In this document: piece by piece, positions 7,790-16,213 of the stretch
How the letters are laid out: every line of letters starts with the position of its first letter
How positions within the stretch are numbered: the stretch's first letter is position 1
Assembly (NCBI GenBank): GCA_023426245.1
Contig: JAFABB010000025.1
Coordinates: 1 to 64,000, forward strand
DNA: 64,000 bases
Source of the DNA: Bacillota bacterium
GTDB lineage: Bacteria; Bacillota; UBA4882; UBA8346
Direction of reading: 5' to 3'
The notes under the pieces: model-generated
Told to the model about the DNA's origin: nothing
What the model saw: the letters and a program-made list of their open reading frames with translations, nothing else
The model's database searches: none
Position numbers and translations under genes: made by a program

Positions 7790-9184
7790 TTACATTCTCT
7801 TTTCAATCCTCGCCACACATTCAATATGATAAGTATGAGGAAACATGTCCACAGGTTGTATCTCAAGCGTCTTATATCCTAAACTTTCCAATATTTTGAG
7901 ATCCCGGGCCAAAGTACTCGGGTTACAGCTTACATAGACGATCCGGCTCACTTTATTTTCCGCAAAGCTTTTTAAAACAGCTTCCTCACAGCCGGAGCGG
8001 GGCGGATCGACAACGGCTACCTGAAAAGTTATTTCCTTCTGCGTCAGTTGGGGGAGGACTTTCTCTGTGGCACCTACCATAAACTCCACATTTTTTATCT
8101 CATTGAAAGCTGCATTATCCAATGCATTTTTAACAGCCTGTGTTACAATTTCGATTCCATATACTTTTTGGGCTTGTTCAGCTAAAAATAACGTCAGACT
8201 GCCTACTCCGCAATAAGCGTCGAGTACGGTTTCCCTCCCGGTTAATCCGGCAAACTCCACGGCCTTTCGATACAACTTTTCGGTTTGGAACGGATTGACT
8301 TGAAAAAAAGACTCCGCTGCAATTTTAAATTTAAAATTGCCGATATGCTCAGTAATAGTATCCTGTCCCCAGATAATTTTAGTGCTTGGCCCCAAGATCA
8401 CATTACCCCGGGCATCATTAACATTTTGGACAACACTTTTGATTTCTGGAAAAAGGCTAACCAACTCTCCGGCAATCTTTTCTGCCGCCGAAAATGGTCG
8501 ATTTCGGGTAATAAAAACCACCATCACTTCCCCCGTTTGGGAACTCTGTTTAATCAGAACATGGCGTAACAATCCCGAATGATTTAACTCATCGTAAATC
8601 GGTATATGATAAGTTTCTACAAATTGCCGGACCTTTTCGGCTATCCTGTTACTCACTTTGCTCTGTAATAAACATCCTTTTAAGGGTACGATTTCGTGGG
8701 TCCCTTTTCGATAGAATCCCATAACTACAGTATCATCTAAGATGCCTAAAGGATATTGGGCTTTATTTCGATAATGCCAGGGCTCAGCCATTCCAATGAC
8801 CGGATGAATACTGACGTCTCGAAGACCCCCGATTCGCTCAACAGCGTCAATTACCCGTTGATGCTTAAGGGTAAGTTGATTTTCATAATTTAAATGCTGT
8901 AATTGGCACCCGCCGCAGTCCAAGGCGGATGGGCAGAGAGGTTTAATCCTTTCGGGAACCGGCTCAAGAATTTCAAGAACAATACCCCGGCCAAAGTTCT
9001 TCTTAACTTCAGTTATCTTTACAGAAACCAATTCACCTTTTAGAACTTCCGGGATAAAAACTGTAAAATTATTATAACGCCCGACCCCTTCCCCTTCATG
9101 GCCGTAACCGTCGATTCGAATTTCGATTTTCTGCCCCCTTGTTATGGGGGCGGTCTTTTTATTGAATTCCATCCATTCAAACAT
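7790..9184 (-). CDS. rlmCD: 23S rRNA (uracil-5-)-methyltransferase, RlmCD/RumA family
   Basis: 464 residues in three parts. An N-terminal TRAM RNA-binding domain (about 15-75) has IRIDGYGHEGEGVGRY. A [4Fe-4S] site has CPSALDCGGCQLQHL, with a fourth Cys expected further on. The SAM methyltransferase domain has DAYCGVGSLTLFLA, VVDPPRSGC and the nucleophile loop YVSCNPSTLARD. The family methylates C5 of uridines in 23S rRNA. Whether this one acts at U747, U1939 or both cannot be read from sequence. Two ATG codons (codons 1 and 5) are possible, and an AAAGGA lies directly before the first. It sits 27 bases after the ScfB gene and may follow it on the same transcript. Confidence 0.9.
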   Translation of the reverse strand: MFEWMEFNKKTAPITRGQKIEIRIDGYGHEGEGVGRYNNFTVFIPEVLKGELVSVKITEVKKNFGRGIVLEILEPVPERIKPLCPSALDCGGCQLQHLNYENQLTLKHQRVIDAVERIGGLRDVSIHPVIGMAEPWHYRNKAQYPLGILDDTVVMGFYRKGTHEIVPLKGCLLQSKVSNRIAEKVRQFVETYHIPIYDELNHSGLLRHVLIKQSSQTGEVMVVFITRNRPFSAAEKIAGELVSLFPEIKSVVQNVNDARGNVILGPSTKIIWGQDTITEHIGNFKFKIAAESFFQVNPFQTEKLYRKAVEFAGLTGRETVLDAYCGVGSLTLFLAEQAQKVYGIEIVTQAVKNALDNAAFNEIKNVEFMVGATEKVLPQLTQKEITFQVAVVDPPRSGCEEAVLKSFAENKVSRIVYVSCNPSTLARDLKILESLGYKTLEIQPVDMFPHTYHIECVARIEKRM

Positions 9185-9211
9185 TCCTTTGATTAGTTCA
9201 AGATTCTTCGA

Positions 9212-10525
9212 TTACCCTTCAGAAGCTGCCTGCTTTTCTTCTATTTCAATCCCCTTCAGCGCCAACGCACATTCCAACCGTTTTCGCTGTAGACGGCAAC
9301 CGATTGGATCCGGTTTATAAATCGATCCGTTCATTAAGTGGGCATTCGCATGACATCCGCCACTGCAATAAAAACGGGCCCAACAATCAGCGCACCCTTC
9401 TTTTTTATATAAAGTCGCAGCCCCAAACTCCTGCCGCAAGGATAGATTGGTTACACCTTCATCGACATCACCCATTTTAAACCCAGTACGGCCGACAAAC
9501 TGATGGCAAGGATAAAGATCTCCTTTAGGGGTGACCGCAAAATAGTCAAACCCCGCCCCACATCCGGTAAGCCGTTTCGGTAGACATGGCCCATGGGCCA
9601 GGCTTATTTCAAAATGAAAAAAAGTAAAACCCTGACCCATTTGCTTCTTCTCTAAATAAAACTGAGCCAGTCTATCATATTCCGCTTCAATCCGTTCCAT
9701 GTGATTTTCAGTCAGCCGGTAATCTCCATTTTTTTCTACAACCGGTTCCAACGATAATTCACGAATACCAAGATCATATAAATGTTTGACATCTTCGGTA
9801 AAATCCAGATTATCGGCAGTAAAAGTTCCCCGTAAATAATAATTTTTATTTCCCCGTGTTCTTACTGTTTCCAAGATATTCGGAACTATTCGCTGATAAG
9901 TACCATTACCGCGCATCGCGTCATTCACTTCCGGGCGGCCGTCGAGGGACAAGACCAATTGTAATCCTTCTTCATTCAAAAATTGACGCGCCTCTGGATT
10001 CAAGTGAACGCCATTGGTCGTCAGGGTGAAATTGATAACTTTATCATATTTCAGTGCCGCTTGCTTTCCATAAGCCACAATTTGCTTTACCACATCCAAA
10101 TTAAGCAGTGGTTCTCCTCCAAAAAAATCCACTTCAAGTTGGCGCCGTGAACCTGATTCGCGCAATAATAAATCCAGCGCTTTTCGGCCAACCTCCAAGC
10201 TCATATGCTCGCGGTCCCCGCCAAAAGGTCCCGTACCGGCGAAACAATATTTACATCTTAAATTACAGTCATGGGAAGCATGTAAACACAGTGCTTTCAA
10301 TGACGGTTCTTTTTCAAAATGGGGAATTTCCTCTCTCTTTTCTTGCAAAAGCCCCATTGCCCGTAGCTCCGCCAATTCAGACTCAACCTGTTCTTTGATT
10401 GGCTCAGAAACCGCTTGTCGATTTAAATATTGATAAACAACTTCTTCAATTTGAAATAATGAATTACTGGGGACGTCAAACAAAAAAAATCTGCCCAAAG
10501 CTTTAAAGGAATGCCAATTTGTCAA
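9212..10525 (-). CDS. scfB: Radical SAM/SPASM ranthipeptide (SCIFF) maturase
   Basis: A 437-residue radical SAM enzyme. The N terminus (about 1-85) resembles a RiPP precursor-recognition region. The SAM-cluster motif CNLRCKYC follows, then FFGGEPLL. The C-terminal SPASM domain has cysteines in CGAGFDY, LYPCHQF and CADCWARFYCSGGCHANAH for two auxiliary clusters. This is the layout of thioether-forming SCIFF maturases such as CteB, which link Cys thiols of the precursor to residue carbons. The 45-residue six-Cys precursor lies 208 bases upstream at 10734-10871. I use a TTG start nine bases after AGGAG, because a TTG three codons earlier touches the site. Confidence 0.93.
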   Translation of the reverse strand: MTNWHSFKALGRFFLFDVPSNSLFQIEEVVYQYLNRQAVSEPIKEQVESELAELRAMGLLQEKREEIPHFEKEPSLKALCLHASHDCNLRCKYCFAGTGPFGGDREHMSLEVGRKALDLLLRESGSRRQLEVDFFGGEPLLNLDVVKQIVAYGKQAALKYDKVINFTLTTNGVHLNPEARQFLNEEGLQLVLSLDGRPEVNDAMRGNGTYQRIVPNILETVRTRGNKNYYLRGTFTADNLDFTEDVKHLYDLGIRELSLEPVVEKNGDYRLTENHMERIEAEYDRLAQFYLEKKQMGQGFTFFHFEISLAHGPCLPKRLTGCGAGFDYFAVTPKGDLYPCHQFVGRTGFKMGDVDEGVTNLSLRQEFGAATLYKKEGCADCWARFYCSGGCHANAHLMNGSIYKPDPIGCRLQRKRLECALALKGIEIEEKQAASEG

Positions 10526-10576
10526 TACGAACAACTCCTATTACAAAATATCCAATCCGTGCACCGTTACATAAAG

Positions 10577-10603
10577 AACAGCCATGAAAAATCCATGGCT
10601 GTT
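10577..10603. terminator. Stem-loop between scfA and scfB
   Basis: A perfect 10-bp inverted repeat (aacagccatg / catggctgtt) with a seven-base loop. On the minus strand, the direction of both scf genes, no long T-run follows, so it may act as an mRNA stabiliser or partial attenuator that keeps maturase below precursor level. On the plus strand it is followed by five Ts. Confidence 0.6.
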
Positions 10604-10733
10604 TTTCTGAAAATTGCAATAATTGTTTTTCAATGATAAGGTTCAGAATTTCCCAAGATAATACCTATGTAAATATCAAAAAATCATCGGCCCTCAAACA
10701 GAATTGATTCTAAAACAGAATAACAAATAATTA

Positions 10734-10871
10734 TTATTTCTGACAAACTTGATTTCCGACTGTGCAAGAAGTTTTACATGCTGACTGACAAGAATTTTTG
10801 CATGCACCACATCCCCCGGTCGTCACGGTTGAAGCAAGCTTGCCCTTAACAATCGTTTTAATTAACGTCAT
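10734..10871 (-). CDS. scfA: SCIFF ranthipeptide precursor, six Cys in 45 residues
   Basis: A 45-residue peptide with cysteines at 21, 24, 28, 32, 36 and 43. Its core, CKNSCQSACKTSCTVGNQVC, is nearly the classic SCIFF (six cysteines in forty-five) pattern. The leader is MTLIKTIVKGKLASTVTTGG. SCIFF peptides are ribosomally made and are cross-linked through thioethers by the partner radical SAM enzyme, encoded just downstream at 9212-10525. Quorum-sensing-like and redox-related roles have been proposed in Clostridia. GGAGGG lies nine bases before the ATG. The tRNA-Ala gene ends only 29 bases upstream with no terminator between, so the two may share a promoter. Confidence 0.96.
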   Translation of the reverse strand: MTLIKTIVKGKLASTVTTGGCGACKNSCQSACKTSCTVGNQVCQK

Positions 10872-10900
10872 CTGTTATTACCCTCCATCGATAATCAATA

Positions 10901-10976
10901 TGGTGGACCTGAGGGGAATCGAACCCCTGACCTCTGCGATGCGAACGCAGCGCTCTCCCATCTGAGCCACAGGCCC
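10901..10976 (-). tRNA. tRNA-Ala, anticodon CGC, CCA encoded
   Basis: A complete cloverleaf can be drawn: acceptor GGGCCTG/CAGGTCC with one G-U pair, D-stem GCTC/GAGC, anticodon stem CTGCG/CGCAG with loop TTCGCAT, five-base variable loop, T-stem AGGGG/CCCCT with loop TTCGATT, discriminator A and genomic CCA. Loop positions 34-36 read CGC, which decodes the alanine codon GCG. It is transcribed toward scfA, 29 bases downstream. Confidence 0.97.
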
Positions 10977-11006
10977 AATAGCTGATATAATTCATATTAT
11001 ACTTCA

Positions 11007-11180
11007 TTACCCTTGGAAAATGCAAGCAGACCCAAAATGTTCATCCCATTTTTTACAGCGGTGCAATTCCCTGAGTGTCTTCGGCTCCCCATCATTTTGA
11101 CACTGCTCACGGTCTTTAACAAATTTTGGACAAGCGCCACAAATTTTTAAAACCTCATCGTGTGTCAATTTATAGACCAT
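11007..11180 (-). CDS. Small Cys-rich protein of unknown function
   Basis: A 57-residue protein beginning MVYKLTHDEVLKICGACPKFV. It has five cysteines: a CxxC pair near residues 14-17, one in REQCQND, one in LHRCKKW and one near the C terminus in SACIFQG. The first four could bind a metal, probably zinc. The ATG is chosen because GAGGTGG lies five to six bases before it, and a GTG three codons earlier is inside that site. It lies 30 bases upstream of the tRNA gene on the same strand. No family recognised. Confidence 0.65.
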   Translation of the reverse strand: MVYKLTHDEVLKICGACPKFVKDREQCQNDGEPKTLRELHRCKKWDEHFGSACIFQG

Positions 11181-11293
11181 AATACCCACCTCACAATGTT
11201 TTATTCATGATAGTGGCGGTCTTGATGTTTGACTCTATTATAGCATGAAGTAATTAAAATGCCAAGTGCCTGTATTTTATTGAAAATCCTTAT

Positions 11294-12232
11294 TTATCCT
11301 GCACCCGCGCGTCTTTTCTCCTTTCGTAAGATCAATATATTCTGATGGGTGATGTTCGGTACAAAACAAGTTTTGATTGCATATGGTTTTAAAGGGCGTT
11401 GCGTCGCTTTATTCCACCAAATTCTGATTCCTTTCCAAGTGAAACCAACTTCCCGAAGAGTTTCGGCAACTTTTACCCCGAGAGGCAAATATTCTCCATG
11501 GTTATATCGATCTCCGATCATCATGACTAAATATCGGTTTGGGCCCAGAATACGGTGGGCTTCTTCTCCAAATCTTTTCATTTTGTGAAGATAATCCGAA
11601 TAATCATCACAATTCCCAAAATCAGCTTCTTCATCGGATTTCATATTAAAATGAGTCTCCTTTTTAAAACCGATCTTTCGACCTTGACATCCATATGGAG
11701 GATCGGTAATGATAGCCGAAAAGCTTCCCTCCGGAATGGATTGCATAACTTGTAAGCAATCTCCCAATATCATTGAATTTAAACCCTCTTTGTGAATTTC
11801 CGGATTGTCCAAGTCCCTCATTCCGTGAAGGATTCTCTGATACAAGTCAACCCATGCCGGATTAATCTCAATACCAAAAGCTTTCCGCCCAACCATCATA
11901 GCCCCTAATAACGTGCCTCCCACTCCAGCGAATGGATCAAGGACCGATTCACCTTGTTTGGTGAAAAATTCAATGATTTCAGCCATTAAAGCCGGTGGTT
12001 TCATTGCGCCATGCATTTTCCGTAATGGATGGGTTCCATCAACAGGAAAATTAGTTTCATAAATGGTGTTGGTCCAATAGAGCCATTGGGATCCTGTTAA
12101 ATCATTCAACTGATTATCCAACCTTACGCTCCAAAAATTAATTTTTTTATAGTTTGCCCAATTATAAATAAAAACTTCCTTCAAAAGTAATTGAAGGAAG
12201 ACTCTATTAAAAATATTTTTATCAAACACCAA
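11294..12232 (-). CDS. Orphan site-specific DNA methyltransferase (N6-adenine or N4-cytosine)
   Basis: About 312 residues. The SAM motif I (ESVLDPFAGVGGTLLGAMM, with FGIEINP following) lies near residue 95. The catalytic motif IV (AIITDPPYGCQGR) lies near residue 165. DPPY-type enzymes methylate exocyclic amino groups, N6 of adenine or N4 of cytosine. Here motif I precedes motif IV, whereas beta-class enzymes of this Pfam group have the reverse order. No restriction endonuclease gene is adjacent, so it is probably an orphan regulatory or phage-derived enzyme. The start is uncertain: a TTG at 12232 or the GTG right after it, four bases past AAAGGA. Confidence 0.82.
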   Translation of the reverse strand: MVFDKNIFNRVFLQLLLKEVFIYNWANYKKINFWSVRLDNQLNDLTGSQWLYWTNTIYETNFPVDGTHPLRKMHGAMKPPALMAEIIEFFTKQGESVLDPFAGVGGTLLGAMMVGRKAFGIEINPAWVDLYQRILHGMRDLDNPEIHKEGLNSMILGDCLQVMQSIPEGSFSAIITDPPYGCQGRKIGFKKETHFNMKSDEEADFGNCDDYSDYLHKMKRFGEEAHRILGPNRYLVMMIGDRYNHGEYLPLGVKVAETLREVGFTWKGIRIWWNKATQRPLKPYAIKTCFVPNITHQNILILRKEKRRAGAG

Positions 12233-12304
12233 ATCCTTTATTATTCAAAAGAAAATTTCGATAATCCCATTTCTAAAACGTTGCGAAGCAACTCCAATCG
12301 TGGA

Positions 12305-13804
12305 TTAAAAGCGAATATTAAATCCAGTAACCATTGACCGTTCGGCCTCATCCCAGCCAAGGCTCAATTTCAAACAGTCCGTTCCATAATTAATCTGGTA
12401 AATCTGATGAATCCATAGGGACTCCGTGGAATTATAAGTGCCGCTAAAGCCCAATGAATAAATTTTATTAAGGGGAATTTCTCCATCATAGAGCCAATTC
12501 GAGCCGATTTTAAATTCATCCAGATAATCGCCCCAATCGTCTCCACCATCCAACGTATATAAGCGCATTAAACTCAGAGTAAAATATGGATGGGGATTAT
12601 AATCCAAACGATATCCGCCATAAGTGCCCCCATACTCTGTTCCGCCGTCATCTTTGGAAACTTTACGGCTTAGCATCCCAACTTGCCAGCGGCCAAATGG
12701 GCTCTCCCAGTACTTACGGGTAATTGAAAATCCCAACTCTGTAGCATCATTGGATGAAAAACTTTTCAAGCCATCGAGGGTCGCTACAAATTGAGGCCTA
12801 TCGTACGTTAATTTTTCCCCAAGGCCATACCCCTCGGAATCATTATTAAAATAGATTTCGGTATAATTTGAGATATCATCTTTTTTCGCATTCAATCCTA
12901 ATTGTAACGTTGAATAATCATTGGAGCGATAGGTGGTGGCAATTCGCCAGTCCATATTTTTATTCATCGGGGCCGAATATCGATATCCAACCTTCAAGCC
13001 GTCATCGTGATTATAATCAAGTTGAATATCGGGAAACCAAATATTCGTCATGTCGAATATCTTAGATGAAAGATAAAAAACCGGCACTCCTTTTAACTGA
13101 AGAATAATGCTTTTTAATTCCAGATAACGGCCATCATAAACTCCCTCTTTGGCTACAAATTGATATTCCGGTTGGGTCATCTCACAGCGGGTCATCTTAA
13201 GGTTCTTAAAATGATATAACACTCCGTTTAAAATCATACTATCCGCATGAATCAAAGCATCCCGGTTTTTAGTATGCAAAATCATGGAAACAGCTTCCGA
13301 AGATCCCGTACCATTTTTCAAATCATAGTTTAAGGTTTCAGTTTCAAAAGTCCCATTGATATTGGTTACTTTAACTTCACCAAAAGCTTTAGCCAATCCT
13401 TGTTTATTGTTATAATTCAATTGCCTGGCTGTCAATGTGATTCCATCCGGGGATTTCATATAAACCCCACCAGTAGCCTGCGCCTCTCCGGTATTAAGAT
13501 CGTAGACCAGTCTTTCAGACTTCATAACCATTCCGGTTTGAGAGGTTAATTTAACGTTCCCGCTAGCTTCTACCAAACCTGAATTATGATTATATTGAAT
13601 TCGCTCGGCTTCGATAACCCCGAGATCATCAGTGACTTTTACATTTTTCTCGGCAGTCGTAATATCCGACGATAAATCCGTTTTCACAAAACCTTCAGCA
13701 ACAATATTTGCTTCTGTTGCAGCGGCATAAACTGGAGATCCATTTCCGATAATCGGACTCAAAGCTATCCATAGTAATCCAAAAATTGCCACTCGTTTAT
13801 TAAT
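12305..13804 (-). CDS. LptD-like outer-membrane LPS assembly protein, short form
   Basis: About 499 residues. The N terminus is a signal peptide (NKRVAIFGLLWIALSPIIGNGSPVYAAA has a charged start, hydrophobic core and Ala-rich cleavage region; it is best read from residue 1). Next come LptA/OstA-type beta-jellyroll repeats (about 30-190), with recurring NVKVT, GEVKVT and LNYDLKNG blocks. The rest looks like an outer-membrane barrel ending GFNIRF. LptD inserts lipopolysaccharide into the outer leaflet; this protein is much shorter than the roughly 780-residue E. coli form. GGAGGAG lies seven bases before an ATT codon at 13804. The nearest standard start is a GTG at 13792, which is further away. 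The gene starts 17 bases after the preceding exported-protein gene. Confidence 0.75.
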   Translation of the reverse strand: MNKRVAIFGLLWIALSPIIGNGSPVYAAATEANIVAEGFVKTDLSSDITTAEKNVKVTDDLGVIEAERIQYNHNSGLVEASGNVKLTSQTGMVMKSERLVYDLNTGEAQATGGVYMKSPDGITLTARQLNYNNKQGLAKAFGEVKVTNINGTFETETLNYDLKNGTGSSEAVSMILHTKNRDALIHADSMILNGVLYHFKNLKMTRCEMTQPEYQFVAKEGVYDGRYLELKSIILQLKGVPVFYLSSKIFDMTNIWFPDIQLDYNHDDGLKVGYRYSAPMNKNMDWRIATTYRSNDYSTLQLGLNAKKDDISNYTEIYFNNDSEGYGLGEKLTYDRPQFVATLDGLKSFSSNDATELGFSITRKYWESPFGRWQVGMLSRKVSKDDGGTEYGGTYGGYRLDYNPHPYFTLSLMRLYTLDGGDDWGDYLDEFKIGSNWLYDGEIPLNKIYSLGFSGTYNSTESLWIHQIYQINYGTDCLKLSLGWDEAERSMVTGFNIRF

Positions 13805-13821
13805 TGATATTCTCCTCCGTA

Positions 13822-14748
13822 TTATTGAATTGTGTATATTCTTAACGGTTCCTTCACCTGTAAATAAAATTCCGTGCCTTGGGGTATGTTTTTTTCTTTC
13901 CCCTTGACTGCAAATCCAAGCAAAATTCCACCCGGGCCAAAAGCCATCATTCCGGCCGCACTGGCGCCAACTGATAAACGGCGGGAATAATCCATACTTC
14001 GGGCTTTCACACCATAAATCATGGAAACCGGAGTCCCATCTAAGGCTTTTATCTCGGCAAAATCTAACATCAATTTGGCATCTCGGCCCCAATTTTCAGG
14101 ACGGTTGACTGCTTGAAGGATTCCTTCTCCATTCAGGCCTTTTGGAAAAACCAGAAAATCATCTACCAAAACAGATTCAACAACTTCAAATTGAAACCGG
14201 GTTCCTGGTTTACTTTGTGCAGAATTCAAAGGATTAACCATTCGGACTTTCACTAAAGTGCCTTCTGTAACCGTTACCCATTTGCCCTTGATGACGCCAT
14301 CAGGAAATACCTGATTGATTAATTTTTCCAACCGCTTCGTTACTGGTCCTGTATAAGCCATATTAAATAACGATTTCTCTACCGATTCCAAACGAGTTTG
14401 TATGGGTCCGGCATAACTCCTTTTGAAAAGGACCCACTCCAAAGCTTGAATCTTATAGAGTAAAGAAACATCATGTGGCTGATTCACATATATTAATGTA
14501 TCCAAACGGCTTAAACGCTCGACAATCGAATCAGCAAAAATTCTTCCCGTAGTAATTTGCTCAAGATTGCTTAGTCTATCTAGCAAACCGCTATCCTCAT
14601 CCGATTTACCAATCATATTGACTTCCAGATTCGATAACCACTGCAATGGATTCCTAGTAGCGATTCCTTCAGCGGCCACGCTAGTCCCGGACATCAGGAA
14701 CAATAAAAACAACAAAACTAACAGACCTGAATACTTGAGTCTTGCCAT
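13822..14748 (-). CDS. Exported protein with N-terminal helical repeats
   Basis: 308 residues with a clear signal peptide (MARLKYSGLLVLLFLLFLMSG, cleavage near SVAAEG). Residues about 35-155 hold four imperfect 30-35-residue repeats of the form hydrophobic-RLSxLE...G..., for example LLDRLSNLEQITTG, IVERLSRLDTLIY, IQTRLESVEKSLF and VTKRLEKLINQVF. A C-terminal domain (about 165-308) has GTRFQFEVVESVLVDDFLVFPKG and a Gly-rich hydrophobic stretch (GASAAGMMAFGPGGILLGFAV). No family recognised. It lies nine bases after the SLH-porin gene and 17 before the LptD-like gene, so an envelope role is likely by context. Confidence 0.75.
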   Translation of the reverse strand: MARLKYSGLLVLLFLLFLMSGTSVAAEGIATRNPLQWLSNLEVNMIGKSDEDSGLLDRLSNLEQITTGRIFADSIVERLSRLDTLIYVNQPHDVSLLYKIQALEWVLFKRSYAGPIQTRLESVEKSLFNMAYTGPVTKRLEKLINQVFPDGVIKGKWVTVTEGTLVKVRMVNPLNSAQSKPGTRFQFEVVESVLVDDFLVFPKGLNGEGILQAVNRPENWGRDAKLMLDFAEIKALDGTPVSMIYGVKARSMDYSRRLSVGASAAGMMAFGPGGILLGFAVKGKEKNIPQGTEFYLQVKEPLRIYTIQ

Positions 14749-14757
14749 GGCTTCCTC

Positions 14758-16131
14758 CTAAAAATGCAATGCTAAGGATCCTGAAACAATCGGTTTATCA
14801 AAATCAACCAGGCGATAGGCCAGCCAAAGAGTAACCCAATCATTATAATTGATTCCAAAAGATGTGGTTGTGAGCCATCCATCCTGCAAGTTATAATTAT
14901 CAAAAGACTGATAAGCCAAAAAAGTCCAATAATCATTCAAATGATAATTAATTCCTGCGTTAGCCTTGGAACTTGATATCCCTAGAATGTTATCCATATT
15001 CCAATCTCCCCCCGGATTCATAAAATCAAGACCCAATAAATTTTTTTGATAGGGAATAATCATCGGATATTCAATGTTGAATTGCATGGTTTTTAAATTA
15101 GTACCTACAATCGCATCTAAATCGATGGGAACTAATAAATTAATATTGCTCCCGCTTCCCTCTATCGGATTGGCTATTGGAAGATTAAGATTGGCGCTGG
15201 GTAAATTATTCTTATCATTAAAATTTGTGGTATATACCAAAAAATCTCCTACTTTTATGCCTTGGTTGAGATTAGCTACAAAAGCTTTTGTCTTAAGATT
15301 TGTCTCCTGGGGTAAATAACCATTTAACGGCAAAATACCATTGACAGACCATAAGCTATCGACCCACTGAATTTGATTAACCTCCTCCAATAACGGCAAA
15401 ACCTCGTCGTTTACATATAAGATTTGGCTGTTACCGTTAGCTGAAGAGTCCGTGCTCCATTGGATAGGAAATAAAAAATATCCATTAATAGATTGTATAT
15501 TATTCAACGGCAAATACCCTTTTACAACTAGCAATGGTTTTTTACTCCCTGGTTGATAAAATACATTAAAACTGGATTCGTCACCACTTAAGAGAAAAGC
15601 ATAATTTGACCGAACATATTCTAGCGGAATAAATATAAATATTTTTCTTTGTTGCTTGTTAAAATATTGGCCGAAATAGTAATTAGGTTGCTGAATACCA
15701 ACCTTATTTTTAGAAATAATATTATCAAGGTCTTGATATTCACCAGTCTCAAGCCTTATTTTAGACAAATTGGGATGAACTTGATCAATATCGGTTATTT
15801 GAACTCCCAAATCGGTTAATTCCATTTGAAACTCGGCTATTAATTTTTGCAAAATTTCAACTTCGCTATCAGGCAAATTTGGGGCAGTCGTTTGACTGGT
15901 GATAAAACCTTTTATGTAATAAGCAATTTCAAAACGGGAGAGTTGGTTCCCGGAGTTAACCCAATCCGCTGGATAATCAGCAATAAAGCCTTTTTGCTTC
16001 AAAAAGCCCATGGCTTGATAAATCCATGGCTCTAGCGTAGTTTTACGTAGAGGGCCATTACCGTAACAGATCCCCGTCAGTATCATCGTGAGGCTAAGAA
16101 TCCACATGCTTTTTTTGAAGTTGCCAATCAT
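14758..16131 (-). CDS. SLH-type outer-membrane porin (OmpM-like)
   Basis: 457 residues. A signal peptide (FKKSMWILSLTMILTGICYG) is followed by a single SLH-like domain (about 30-82, with EPWIYQAMGFLKQKGFIADYP and LSRFEIAYYI). A short coiled coil follows (about 90-120, EVEILQKLIAEFQMELTDLGVQ), then a long beta-rich region ending in SGSLALHF. SLH domain plus coiled coil plus barrel is the plan of OmpM, which tethers the outer membrane to peptidoglycan in Negativicutes and other diderm Firmicutes. The SLH motif is degenerate, so the tethering partner is uncertain. It lies 82 bases after yqgF. Confidence 0.75.
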   Translation of the reverse strand: MIGNFKKSMWILSLTMILTGICYGNGPLRKTTLEPWIYQAMGFLKQKGFIADYPADWVNSGNQLSRFEIAYYIKGFITSQTTAPNLPDSEVEILQKLIAEFQMELTDLGVQITDIDQVHPNLSKIRLETGEYQDLDNIISKNKVGIQQPNYYFGQYFNKQQRKIFIFIPLEYVRSNYAFLLSGDESSFNVFYQPGSKKPLLVVKGYLPLNNIQSINGYFLFPIQWSTDSSANGNSQILYVNDEVLPLLEEVNQIQWVDSLWSVNGILPLNGYLPQETNLKTKAFVANLNQGIKVGDFLVYTTNFNDKNNLPSANLNLPIANPIEGSGSNINLLVPIDLDAIVGTNLKTMQFNIEYPMIIPYQKNLLGLDFMNPGGDWNMDNILGISSSKANAGINYHLNDYWTFLAYQSFDNYNLQDGWLTTTSFGINYNDWVTLWLAYRLVDFDKPIVSGSLALHF

Positions 16132-16213
16132 ACGATCACTTCCTAAAAGCTCATATATCTTTTAATTGACTCGTCAAAGCCTGTTTTGCTTCCATCGATA
16201 AACTATATAAAGG

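Noticed and set aside
11555..11755. Plus-strand frames opposite the DNA methyltransferase
   Set aside because: They are shadows of the minus-strand gene, with no independent evidence.
13805..14092. N-terminal extension of the LptD-like frame
   Set aside because: It overlaps the exported-protein gene in another frame, has no ribosome binding site, and would bury the signal peptide.
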